A stretch of 5,422 bases of DNA, from the NCBI GenBank assembly GCA_900765525.1, contig CAAFRY010000037.1, forward strand, positions 1-5,422, given 5' to 3'. Of the stretch, positions 1-5,290 are shown piece after piece. Source of the DNA: an uncultured Blautia sp. GTDB lineage: Bacteria; Bacillota; Clostridia; Lachnospirales; Lachnospiraceae. The notes under the pieces are model-generated. The model was given only the letters and a program-made list of their open reading frames with translations, searched no databases and had not been told where the DNA came from. The position numbers were made by a program, and so were the translations under genes. Position 1 is the stretch's first letter, and every line of letters begins with the position of its first letter.

Positions 1-263
1 ATTGTATTGGCTCTATTACAGGTCCCATTGTATTCTCTAAAATCAAAAATGTTAAAGAAAAAAACAATGCCTGAGTTTTCAAAATCTTCATCATCAATAT
101 TTTTCTTCTCTTTGTTTTTCGCTAAAAAATCCCGGAAATATTCCTCCCAATCTCTCACTTTTTCATCAAAAGCAAGCATCTCCTGCTTTTTTATATCTAT
201 CGTTCCTTCCGACAGTTTTTCAACTACAATCCATGCATTCAGAATTTTACATTTCTCATCCAT
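1..263 (-). CDS. N-terminal part of an unrecognised protein, cut by window edge
   Basis: Reading from the ATG at 263 toward position 1, the frame stays open for 87 codons and leaves the window without a stop, so only the N-terminus is seen. The start is supported by a GGAGGG ribosome binding site 8 bases upstream. The protein begins MDEKCKILNAWIVVEKLSEG and is rich in charged residues, with a strongly acidic and basic stretch around residues 38-63 followed by a hydrophobic aromatic segment (IVFFFNIFDF, about 66-75). No signal peptide or membrane segment is evident. I cannot assign a function. The 'ILNAWI..EKLSEG' opening and the 'FNIFDF' segment faintly recall the N-terminus of large superfamily-1 helicase/AAA proteins of Firmicutes, but this is a memory-based impression only. 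It has its own candidate promoter and is separated by about 260 bases from the next minus-strand gene. Confidence 0.72.
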   Translation of the reverse strand, partial: MDEKCKILNAWIVVEKLSEGTIDIKKQEMLAFDEKVRDWEEYFRDFLAKNKEKKNIDDEDFENSGIVFFFNIFDFREYNGTCNRANT

Positions 264-271
264 TTTATTTT

Positions 272-277
272 CCCTCC
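272..277 (-). promoter_or_regulatory. RBS of the left-edge gene
   Basis: GGAGGG on the minus strand lies 8 bases before the ATG at 263. It fixes the start of the partial gene and shows that the minus strand, not the open plus-strand frame over the same bases, is coding. Confidence 0.75.
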
Positions 278-383
278 GTTATTGCTCCTAACGAAGCTTT
301 TCTTTTGTGCTTTTCCTCGAAATATCACAATAATTTCAATTTCTTCAGTATTCCCGTATCTTCCCACATATAAATCTATTTAT

Positions 384-412
384 AGTATATCATGTCATAC
401 TTAAAGTCTCCA
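384..412 (-). promoter_or_regulatory. Candidate sigma-A promoter (extended -10) for the left-edge gene
   Basis: On the minus strand TGGAGA (407-412, 4 of 6 to TTGACA) is followed after 17 bases by TATACT (384-389, 5 of 6 to TATAAT), preceded by TG-A, giving an extended -10. Transcription would begin near 377 and leave a leader of about 115 bases before the ATG at 263. Nothing like a known riboswitch was recognised in that leader. The assignment rests on motif spacing only. Confidence 0.45.
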
Positions 413-422
413 CACTAAATTA

Positions 423-460
423 GGCTCAGGCAAATCTCTGTAAACAAAATTGCCTGAGCC
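423..460 (-). terminator. Perfect 11-bp inverted repeat, possible weak terminator
   Basis: GGCTCAGGCAA at 423-433 is the exact reverse complement of TTGCCTGAGCC at 450-460, with a 16-base loop. It lies about 60 bases past the stop of the large minus-strand gene, where a terminator would be expected. On the minus strand the stem is followed by TAATTTAG, which is only moderately T-rich, so intrinsic termination would be weak. A role as an operator or as an mRNA 3' end stabiliser is also possible. Confidence 0.45.
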
Positions 461-522
461 CAAGAGGATTAAAAGCAATACTATGGCTCTGCTATGGATT
501 GCCATTTTTCATTACAGTACCA

Positions 523-3093
523 TCAGATTTCATAGCCGCACAAGGTATCCTGGGAAAACATATCGTTCCAGTAAACCAGCCCTTTAGGTTCTGTCACCCG
601 GAACATAGAGAAAAGCTCCGGCATAGAAGGACAAATATCTGGAAAGAGATTTTTTTCCTTTTCAAACAGCTGCGGATGGTAAAGGATTCTCCGATTGTCC
701 TCCCAGACTGCATTATAAAAAATATCCGCTTCTACTAAATCCTGGAACATATGACTTCCATAGCTAAGTTCCGGCATATATCCAGCACGGCTGTCAGAGA
801 CCTCGCAGATTCCCGAAAAAGCTCCGATGTCTGCAAATCGTACCGGAAGCCCCAGCTCAGGAGATGAGGTGCCAATCCGTCCCGGTGTCATCAGCAAAAG
901 CTGCTTCCCCTGTCCCCGATAGTAATCGTTAATTTTGCGTACTGCCTCTGCTGCCTGATGCTTTCTGGCATAGGGATATTCATAGTATTTCACCGGGTCA
1001 ATCTGCACTACCACATGGATTCTTTTACGAACTGAATTACCCATGGAAGAGTTTTTCAGTATAAAGAATACCTGTTCAGACGGTATCTGGGGAACTCGGA
1101 CCTTTTCCTTTGTGCCCCCGGTATACAGAGGTCTGCACTGCAGCAGATTGACCACAAATTCTCCTGTTTCATCTACATTCACCGTATATTCGATGTCCAC
1201 CGGATTCCCGTAGACCTGTTCCAGCGTTTTGAGGATTTTCTGCATAAGTTCAGTAAAGTTTTCATTTTCCAAAAGCTTCTGGCAGGTAATAAACCACACC
1301 TGGCGATAACGATTCATACGGTTTAAGGCATCCTCCGCCTCATAATCCCGCTCCATGACCATACGTTTATACCACAAAGGCAGCTGCTCCAGAATTTTAT
1401 CTGCTTCTATGGTACATACCTGGTTGTTCCCGGTATCCAACAAATCCATATAGCGCTGGGCAAACCGATGCTTCTGAGCCAATGTATTATGGGCAGAAGC
1501 AGCAGGCCTGTCCAGGTCCACCAATCTGGGGTAATCATTTTCTGTCCTGTCCACAGCCCGGGTTCCAAGTCCCGCCACCAGACGCAGCATACCTGCATCC
1601 TGGTCCATATCCGGATTCCACCGGTAAGCACTGTAGCTGTATCCTACCCCTGCCGCACTGGGGAAGAAATAATTCCCCTGATAGGACCCGGATACCCGCT
1701 GCACCAAAACAGCCATTTGCTCATCGTGATGCTCCAGCCCTCTCTGAAGCCGATATTCCAGGGCAGACCGGTCCATGGTACTGGCGTAAACTGTCCGTAC
1801 GGCGTTTTCAAATGCCTCCAACCGTTCTTCCGGCGAGCCCTGATTGACACAGAAGACAGATTCATACTTTCCTGCAAAAGCATTGCCAAAGCCATCCTCC
1901 AAAAAGCTGGAGGAACGAACGATGATGGGGCTCTGTCCGAAATACTCCAAAACAGAACGGAACTTCTCCCGGATATTGGAAGGAAACTGCCCCAAAAGCA
2001 GGGCCTGCTGCAGTTCCCCAGCCTTAGCAAAGTATCCTTCTTTGGTTCTTTGGGCAATCCTGGTCTCCCAGCAGTTGTTAGAAACAATATAGGTGTAAAA
2101 TACATCGGAACCAATATAATAGGAATCATGTGCCTCGCTGTGCTCCCGGTACTGAGGCAGAAGTGTTGATGCAATCTTCCTGGCCAACAGCATGCCGCAG
2201 GCTTTCCCTCCAATGGCTCCGCTTCCAATCATCCGGTCCCGCAGTCGGAAATAGTCTTCCGGAGTAAAAAATTTCCGAATCATGCTGCGCAAACGGGAAT
2301 CTTTGGTCATGGTACTTTCCAGAATCTGATTTTCTGTCTCCTCACTGAAATTTCCTCTCAAATATTCCATCTTTGCCATGGAAAAGAAACGGTCATGACT
2401 GTCATAGTTCTGGTCCTGCTTCGCCCCCTCTTCTTTTTCCAGGATTTGGTAATACCGGCTCATGGCTACACCGCCCTCTATGGTCTTAAATTTCCTCTGC
2501 TCCAGACTGCAGGCATGAGGCAGAAACATCCTGGAGGAATAACGGTTCCATACTTTTAAGGGGTGCAGATACAGCTGGTCTTTTCCTGTATGTACATCCA
2601 AAAGCAGCTGAGTGGTATCCCGTATACGGGCAATAGTATCAAAGGAATGCCGTCCCCGGAGTAAAGGAAAATACGCCACCGTATCCAAACGGAATAAATA
2701 GGGACAGGTAACCCGGAAAAAATTTCCCATCATTAAATCTGTATACCATACAGATTGAAGAGAGGACAGGCTGTCAAAGACATAAAAGGCATCTCTGCCC
2801 TCCTCTGTAATCCGGTTATAAATATCCACGGTAAAAGCCTCGAAACCCTGGTCTGAATCAAACTCATAAATTTTAAGTCCCGGTCTTGGGGTCAGCAGCG
2901 GTTCATGCTCTGCAAACCGTATATAGATTAAATTTCTCCCATCAGCAATGGCCTGAGTAACAAAAGGCTCTGCAAAAAAGCGAAATTCTTCCAATTCTGT
3001 CACCTGCCATACTACATTATCTCCCATTCGGATGGAATCCAAGAGGTCATCCATCTCCGGAATTCCACTTAAAATTTTATCGAATGCACCCAT
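523..3093 (-). CDS. KaiC/RecA-like domain fused to PPDK/PEP-synthase-type ATP-grasp domain
   Basis: An 856-residue, probably cytoplasmic protein. Residues about 2-195 resemble a KaiC/RecA-type fold: 'ILSGIPEMDDLLDSIRMGDN' opens it and a Walker B-like strand ending in Asp107-Ser108 (DAFYVFDSLS) is present, but where a P-loop GxxxxGKT should stand it reads MGDNVVWQV (23-31). Residues about 289-658 match the nucleotide-binding domain of pyruvate phosphate dikinase/PEP synthase: GGK with Lys297, VRSSSFLED with Arg393, VLVQRV (462-467), GLGTRAVD (508-515), DIE with Asp633 and Glu635, and LLQCRPL with Gln652 and Arg654. ATP binding therefore looks intact. The phospho-histidine domain and the PEP/pyruvate TIM barrel are absent, so it is not a complete PEP synthase. 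Residues about 675-800 form a further domain with PGRIGTS (737-743) and PELSYGSHMFQDLVE (774-788). The ATG at 3093 is chosen because GGGAGG precedes it; an in-frame TTG at 3159 and an ATG at 3111 have no RBS. The substrate is unknown; phosphotransfer to a small molecule or protein is inference. Confidence 0.88.
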   Translation of the reverse strand: MGAFDKILSGIPEMDDLLDSIRMGDNVVWQVTELEEFRFFAEPFVTQAIADGRNLIYIRFAEHEPLLTPRPGLKIYEFDSDQGFEAFTVDIYNRITEEGRDAFYVFDSLSSLQSVWYTDLMMGNFFRVTCPYLFRLDTVAYFPLLRGRHSFDTIARIRDTTQLLLDVHTGKDQLYLHPLKVWNRYSSRMFLPHACSLEQRKFKTIEGGVAMSRYYQILEKEEGAKQDQNYDSHDRFFSMAKMEYLRGNFSEETENQILESTMTKDSRLRSMIRKFFTPEDYFRLRDRMIGSGAIGGKACGMLLARKIASTLLPQYREHSEAHDSYYIGSDVFYTYIVSNNCWETRIAQRTKEGYFAKAGELQQALLLGQFPSNIREKFRSVLEYFGQSPIIVRSSSFLEDGFGNAFAGKYESVFCVNQGSPEERLEAFENAVRTVYASTMDRSALEYRLQRGLEHHDEQMAVLVQRVSGSYQGNYFFPSAAGVGYSYSAYRWNPDMDQDAGMLRLVAGLGTRAVDRTENDYPRLVDLDRPAASAHNTLAQKHRFAQRYMDLLDTGNNQVCTIEADKILEQLPLWYKRMVMERDYEAEDALNRMNRYRQVWFITCQKLLENENFTELMQKILKTLEQVYGNPVDIEYTVNVDETGEFVVNLLQCRPLYTGGTKEKVRVPQIPSEQVFFILKNSSMGNSVRKRIHVVVQIDPVKYYEYPYARKHQAAEAVRKINDYYRGQGKQLLLMTPGRIGTSSPELGLPVRFADIGAFSGICEVSDSRAGYMPELSYGSHMFQDLVEADIFYNAVWEDNRRILYHPQLFEKEKNLFPDICPSMPELFSMFRVTEPKGLVYWNDMFSQDTLCGYEI

Positions 3094-3103
3094 AATCCAA
3101 AAA

Positions 3104-3109
3104 CCTCCC
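3104..3109 (-). promoter_or_regulatory. RBS that decides the start of the ATP-grasp fusion gene
   Basis: GGGAGG on the minus strand ends 10 bases before the ATG at 3093. The alternative ATG at 3111-3109 overlaps this site and cannot use it. The TTG at 3159 has the terminator T-run directly before it. The shorter 856-residue product is therefore preferred. Confidence 0.75.
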
Positions 3110-3157
3110 ATTCTGTAACGGTAAAAGAAATCTGGATGACAGCTCTCCCCAGACTCC

Positions 3158-3204
3158 AAAAAAGGCGCTGTCTGATTTTCTTAAGAGAATCAAACAGCGC
3201 CTTT
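3158..3204 (-). terminator. Strong intrinsic terminator before the ATP-grasp gene
   Basis: AAAGGCGCTGT (3161-3171) and ACAGCGCCTTT (3194-3204) are perfect 11-bp arms. Inside them TGATT/AATCA and a few more pairs extend the stem to a TTAA loop. On the minus strand the GC-rich stem runs into TTTTTT, a textbook rho-independent terminator. It can end transcripts from the GIY-YIG gene. A candidate promoter lies just upstream of it, so it may also act as a leader attenuator for the large gene. On the plus strand the stem is followed by TTTGCCG, so termination that way is weaker. Confidence 0.85.
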
Positions 3205-3229
3205 GCCGTAATCTTTTTTTGTTTTTAAC

Positions 3230-3258
3230 AGTATATCACACTTTTCCATTTATGCCCA
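3230..3258 (-). promoter_or_regulatory. Candidate sigma-A promoter for the ATP-grasp gene
   Basis: On the minus strand TGGGCA (3253-3258, 4 of 6 to TTGACA), a 17-base spacer and TATACT (3230-3235) with an extended TG-A just before it. The start would be near 3223, giving a leader of about 130 bases that contains the terminator hairpin at 3158-3204. No convincing promoter was seen between that hairpin and the start codon, so either this promoter is used with a terminator in its leader, or expression depends on read-through. Confidence 0.45.
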
Positions 3259-3450
3259 GCATTTTTCTTGTAACTCTACAGCAGCAATCCCATTTTCATT
3301 ACTGTTCACTCGTATCTCGTAAACAGTAATATTTGCAGGCCCATTTAAAGTTTTACTTCGCAAAAGGAGCCTGCTCACACCTGAATCATGTTCTAACGCA
3401 GCCTGACAGCAAGTGCCGGGCTGCTGTGTGAACAGCAATCCCATTTTCAT
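3250..3450 (-). CDS. Doubtful 66-codon frame overlapping the GIY-YIG stop
   Basis: The frame starts with an ATG that overlaps the TGA of the GIY-YIG gene as ATGA, an arrangement typical of translational coupling, and has a weak AAGGGA upstream. It ends in TAA at 3250, just inside the promoter of the next gene. The 66-residue product (begins MKMGLLFTQQPG, ends VELQEKCWA) has three cysteines, no evident membrane segment and no family that I recognise. Against a real gene: the stretch is bounded by an 18-bp direct repeat read in two different frames and holds two hairpins, as expected of inserted or rearranged non-coding DNA. It may be a small coupled protein, a gene remnant, or a chance frame. 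Confidence 0.3.
   Translation of the reverse strand: MKMGLLFTQQPGTCCQAALEHDSGVSRLLLRSKTLNGPANITVYEIRVNSNENGIAAVELQEKCWA
3282..3299. repeat. 18-bp direct repeat, copy 1
   Basis: CAGCAATCCCATTTTCAT is identical to 3433-3450, 151 bases away in the same orientation. The next base on each side differs, so the identity is exactly 18 bp. The hairpin at 3298-3330 starts at its right end. Confidence 0.9.
3298..3330. repeat. 9-bp perfect inverted repeat
   Basis: ATTACTGTT at 3298-3306 pairs with AACAGTAAT at 3322-3330 around a 15-base loop that itself contains two CTCGTA copies. It sits at the inner edge of direct-repeat copy 1. It has no T-run and does not look like a terminator. Confidence 0.6.
3422..3437. 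repeat. 6-bp hairpin with GTGA tetraloop
   Basis: TGCTGT, GTGA, ACAGCA form a small stem whose plus-strand loop fits the stable GNRA class. It overlaps the inner edge of direct-repeat copy 2, mirroring the hairpin next to copy 1. Confidence 0.5.
3433..3450. repeat. 18-bp direct repeat, copy 2
   Basis: CAGCAATCCCATTTTCAT is identical to 3282-3299. This copy covers the last bases of the GIY-YIG gene including its stop codon (TGA at 3447-3449) and the ATG of the overlapping 66-codon frame. Confidence 0.9.
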
Positions 3451-4340
3451 CTTAGTCCCTTATACCAATTCTCAAATCGTTGTCGCTGCCCTTCATACCA
3501 TTCTTTTGATATGTATACCTGTTCATCTCCGAAGGTAAATATTTCAGACCAGAATCTCACATATTTTCCTTCAGTGTCTTTATTATCACTCTTTCCTTCC
3601 ACATAACGTTTCATAAATGGCTTTGCAGTACGAAAATGTTCTTTTGTCCATTCTGAAGTAAACATAGCTTCAAGAACTTCTGCTTCAAAAGTATAGCCGG
3701 ATAAGCTAAGATTTCTCATGGCTTTTCGAATATATGCACCGATTTTTAATTGCCTGTCCGGCAATGGTGGAATCTCTGATTGCTTGAATTCCCAAATTCC
3801 CTGGCCTGAATCTTCCGTCACCGGCCCCACAACAGGTTCAAACACTTTATATCCAAGTGCTCCTAGAATCAACTCTGCCTGGTCAATAAACTCCTCTAAT
3901 TCATCTTCTTTTTCCTCGGTTACCGTGCCAACCGTTGGCTCGTTGCCGTTCTGAACAAAAAACCTTTTCGCTGCCTTCGCCTTGTTGTAAAAACGATTTT
4001 CCAAATAAGAAATATCTGTCCGTCCTAACGAATTATCTTTCGTGGTAAATATCACAACCTCATCCCATACATCTCTATATTTATCACTAACATGCTCAAC
4101 AATACGCTGGTAGATACCTTTTCCGCTTTTTCTCACTTCTGCTTGTCCAACATATACACTTTTATAGCCAAACAAAAAATAAACTCCACTTTGCCGGAAA
4201 GCTTCAAAGTCTTTACATTCAGGAAGGAGTTCTTTTGGAATTTTATAGGCAATACCATTCCAGTTTGAAATTTGTGCCTTAACTTTTCCGTTGGCCACAC
4301 CATCAATTAAATAAACGCTGATATTTTTCCCCCGTGCCAC
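3447..4340 (-). CDS. GIY-YIG nuclease family protein
   Basis: A 297-residue protein with a GIY-YIG nuclease core in its first half. Visible motifs are GVY (52-54) and YVG (63-65) for the two signature strands, Arg79 followed by His83 in the helix (YQRIVEH), the strand WDEVVIFTT (92-100), and the metal-binding Glu114 in YLENRF. The catalytic set thus looks complete, predicting DNA cleavage or nicking with a divalent metal. About 45 residues before the core (YLIDG...NWNGIAYKIP) look like the lead-in seen in stand-alone GIY-YIG proteins of Firmicutes. After an acidic hinge (TEEKEDELEEF, 141-151) comes a basic, aromatic C-terminal region (about 197-297) ending with FGDEQVYISKEWYE...FENWYKGL, which I cannot name; it may bind DNA. 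The start is GTG at 4340, set by AAAGGAG 7 bases upstream and a good promoter. The biological role (repair, restriction, mobile DNA) is open. Confidence 0.85.
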   Translation of the reverse strand: MARGKNISVYLIDGVANGKVKAQISNWNGIAYKIPKELLPECKDFEAFRQSGVYFLFGYKSVYVGQAEVRKSGKGIYQRIVEHVSDKYRDVWDEVVIFTTKDNSLGRTDISYLENRFYNKAKAAKRFFVQNGNEPTVGTVTEEKEDELEEFIDQAELILGALGYKVFEPVVGPVTEDSGQGIWEFKQSEIPPLPDRQLKIGAYIRKAMRNLSLSGYTFEAEVLEAMFTSEWTKEHFRTAKPFMKRYVEGKSDNKDTEGKYVRFWSEIFTFGDEQVYISKEWYEGQRQRFENWYKGLR

Positions 4341-4347
4341 AGACTCG

Positions 4348-4354
4348 CTCCTTT
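4348..4354 (-). promoter_or_regulatory. RBS that supports the GTG start of the GIY-YIG gene
   Basis: AAAGGAG on the minus strand, 7 bases before the GTG at 4340. No in-frame ATG near it has a comparable site, so the unusual start codon is accepted. Confidence 0.75.
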
Positions 4355-4372
4355 ACATTATTATTCAGTTCC

Positions 4373-4401
4373 ATAATAGCAGCTTTACTGTGGCTGGTCA
4401 A
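4373..4401 (-). promoter_or_regulatory. Sigma-A promoter of the GIY-YIG gene
   Basis: On the minus strand TTGACC (4396-4401, 5 of 6) is followed by exactly 17 bases and TATTAT (4373-4378, 5 of 6). This is the best promoter match in the window. Transcription would start near 4366, leaving a short leader of about 25 bases before the GTG. Confidence 0.75.
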
Positions 4402-4403
4402 GA

Positions 4404-4430
4404 ATCGTCATTTTTCGCCATGCATCGTCA
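4404..4430. repeat. Pair of 7-bp direct repeats upstream of the promoter
   Basis: ATCGTCA occurs at 4404-4410 and 4424-4430, 20 bases apart, or about two helical turns, directly upstream of the -35 of the GIY-YIG promoter. The spacing suits a regulator binding one face of the helix, but the repeats are short and could be chance. Confidence 0.35.
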
Positions 4431-4471
4431 AATATAACTTTACCCAATCCTCAGTGTTTACCAGTACATCA

Positions 4472-4489
4472 TGCCAACAAAATATGGCA
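4472..4489. repeat. Short inverted repeat, possible operator of the SDR gene
   Basis: TGCCA (4472-4476) and TGGCA (4485-4489) are mirrored around an 8-base AT-rich spacer, about 50 bases before the SDR start. The form is that of a dimeric regulator site, with no other support. Confidence 0.25.
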
Positions 4490-4504
4490 AATACCCATTT
4501 AATA

Positions 4505-4513
4505 TGCTATTCT
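4505..4513 (+). promoter_or_regulatory. Weak candidate extended -10 for the SDR gene
   Basis: TG-C-TATTCT resembles an extended -10, but no clear -35 lies 16-18 bases upstream, and the transcript would start only a few bases before the RBS. TATAAC at 4433-4438 is an alternative -10, also without a good -35. The true promoter is unresolved. Confidence 0.22.
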
Positions 4514-4522
4514 GGATAAAGC

Positions 4523-4529
4523 AGGAGGT
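4523..4529 (+). promoter_or_regulatory. RBS that decides the start of the SDR gene
   Basis: AGGAGGT lies 7 bases before the ATG at 4537. The frame is open back to an ATG at 4471, but that codon has no RBS and would add 22 residues before the usual SDR first strand. Confidence 0.85.
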
Positions 4530-4536
4530 ACTCTAT

Positions 4537-5244
4537 ATGTTTAATGATAAAGTTGTAATTATTACCGGCGGGGCTCAGGGAATCGGGAAATGTATTGCTG
4601 AAGAATTCCAAAAGAGACATGCAAATGTATGTGTGATTGACAAACTCCCAAATGAATACTTTATTGGGGATTTAGCAGAGGAAGAGACCTTGGTACGGTT
4701 TTCTGAAAAAGTAATTTCAGATTACGGAAAAGTAGATGTTTTGGTCAATAATGCACTGCCTTTAATGAAGGGAATTAACCAATGTTCTTATGAAGATTTT
4801 AATTATGCTCTTCGTGTAGGTGTGACAGCTCCCTTTTATCTTTCCAAACTGTTTTTACCCTATTTCTCTCATGGTGCGTCTATTGTTAACATTTCATCTT
4901 CCCGTGACCGTATGAGCCAGCCTCAGACCGAAAGCTACACTGCTGCAAAAGGCGGAATTTCTGCATTGACTCATGCCTTGGCTTCTAGCCTTTCAGGCAA
5001 AGTCCGTGTGAACTCCATTTCACCTGGCTGGATAGACACGTCTTTTAAGGAATATACAGGAGCGGACGCTCTTCAGCATGCGGCCGGACGGGTGGGAAAT
5101 CCAAAGGATATTGCCAATATGGTTTTGTTCCTCTGCTCTGACAAAGCCGGATTTATTACAGGAGAAAATATCTGCATTGACGGGGGCATGACAAAACAGA
5201 TGATTTATCATAATGATTTTGGATGGACCCTGCAGGATAAGTGA
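4537..5244 (+). CDS. Short-chain dehydrogenase/reductase (SDR) family oxidoreductase
   Basis: A 235-residue classical-type SDR, slightly shorter than the usual 245-250, probably cytoplasmic. Seen in order: dinucleotide-binding TGGAQGIG (10-17); an Asp at the end of the second strand (Asp35), which in this family favours NAD(H) over NADP(H); NNA (71-73); catalytic Ser121 in NISSS; Tyr134 and Lys138 in YTAAK; the SPGWIDT segment (162-168); and a C-terminal FITGENICIDGGMT (206-219). The Asn of the usual catalytic tetrad, expected in helix 4, is replaced by Gly95 (RVGVTAPF). The C-terminal tail MIYHNDFGWTLQDK extends past the usual end. Automatic annotation would probably call it 3-oxoacyl-ACP reductase, but nothing around it suggests fatty-acid synthesis, so the substrate is unknown. 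It stands alone and divergent from the GIY-YIG gene. Confidence 0.92.
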   Translation: MFNDKVVIITGGAQGIGKCIAEEFQKRHANVCVIDKLPNEYFIGDLAEEETLVRFSEKVISDYGKVDVLVNNALPLMKGINQCSYEDFNYALRVGVTAPFYLSKLFLPYFSHGASIVNISSSRDRMSQPQTESYTAAKGGISALTHALASSLSGKVRVNSISPGWIDTSFKEYTGADALQHAAGRVGNPKDIANMVLFLCSDKAGFITGENICIDGGMTKQMIYHNDFGWTLQDK

Positions 5245-5290
5245 TGAAAAAAATATATACAAATCTGTCGAATTATGGTAGTATAAAGAC

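Noticed and set aside
7..291. A 94-codon plus-strand frame at the left edge
   Set aside because: It is rich in Ser and Phe, as expected of the complement of a Lys/Glu-rich gene, and lacks an RBS. The minus strand has a proper RBS and a normal protein composition.
1468..2169. A 233-codon open frame on the plus strand inside the large gene
   Set aside because: It is antisense to a stretch with clear ATP-grasp motifs, has no RBS or recognisable protein pattern, and is a shadow of the real gene's codon use. Shorter frames at 1407-1631, 1482-1847, 1644-2228 and 1844-2092 were dismissed for the same reason.
3094..3159. A TTG start at 3159 for the large gene, adding 22 residues
   Set aside because: The codon sits in the terminator's T-run with no RBS, and the added residues do not belong to the domain; ATG at 3093 has GGGAGG in front.
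3250..3450. A complete insertion sequence or IS200/IS605-type element
   Set aside because: Hairpins near both ends recall such elements, but there is no transposase, the insert is only 133 bases, and an 18-bp direct repeat is not their usual signature.
4334..4519. A 61-codon plus-strand frame in the divergent intergenic region
   Set aside because: It runs over the promoter and RBS of the GIY-YIG gene, has no RBS of its own and resembles no known protein.
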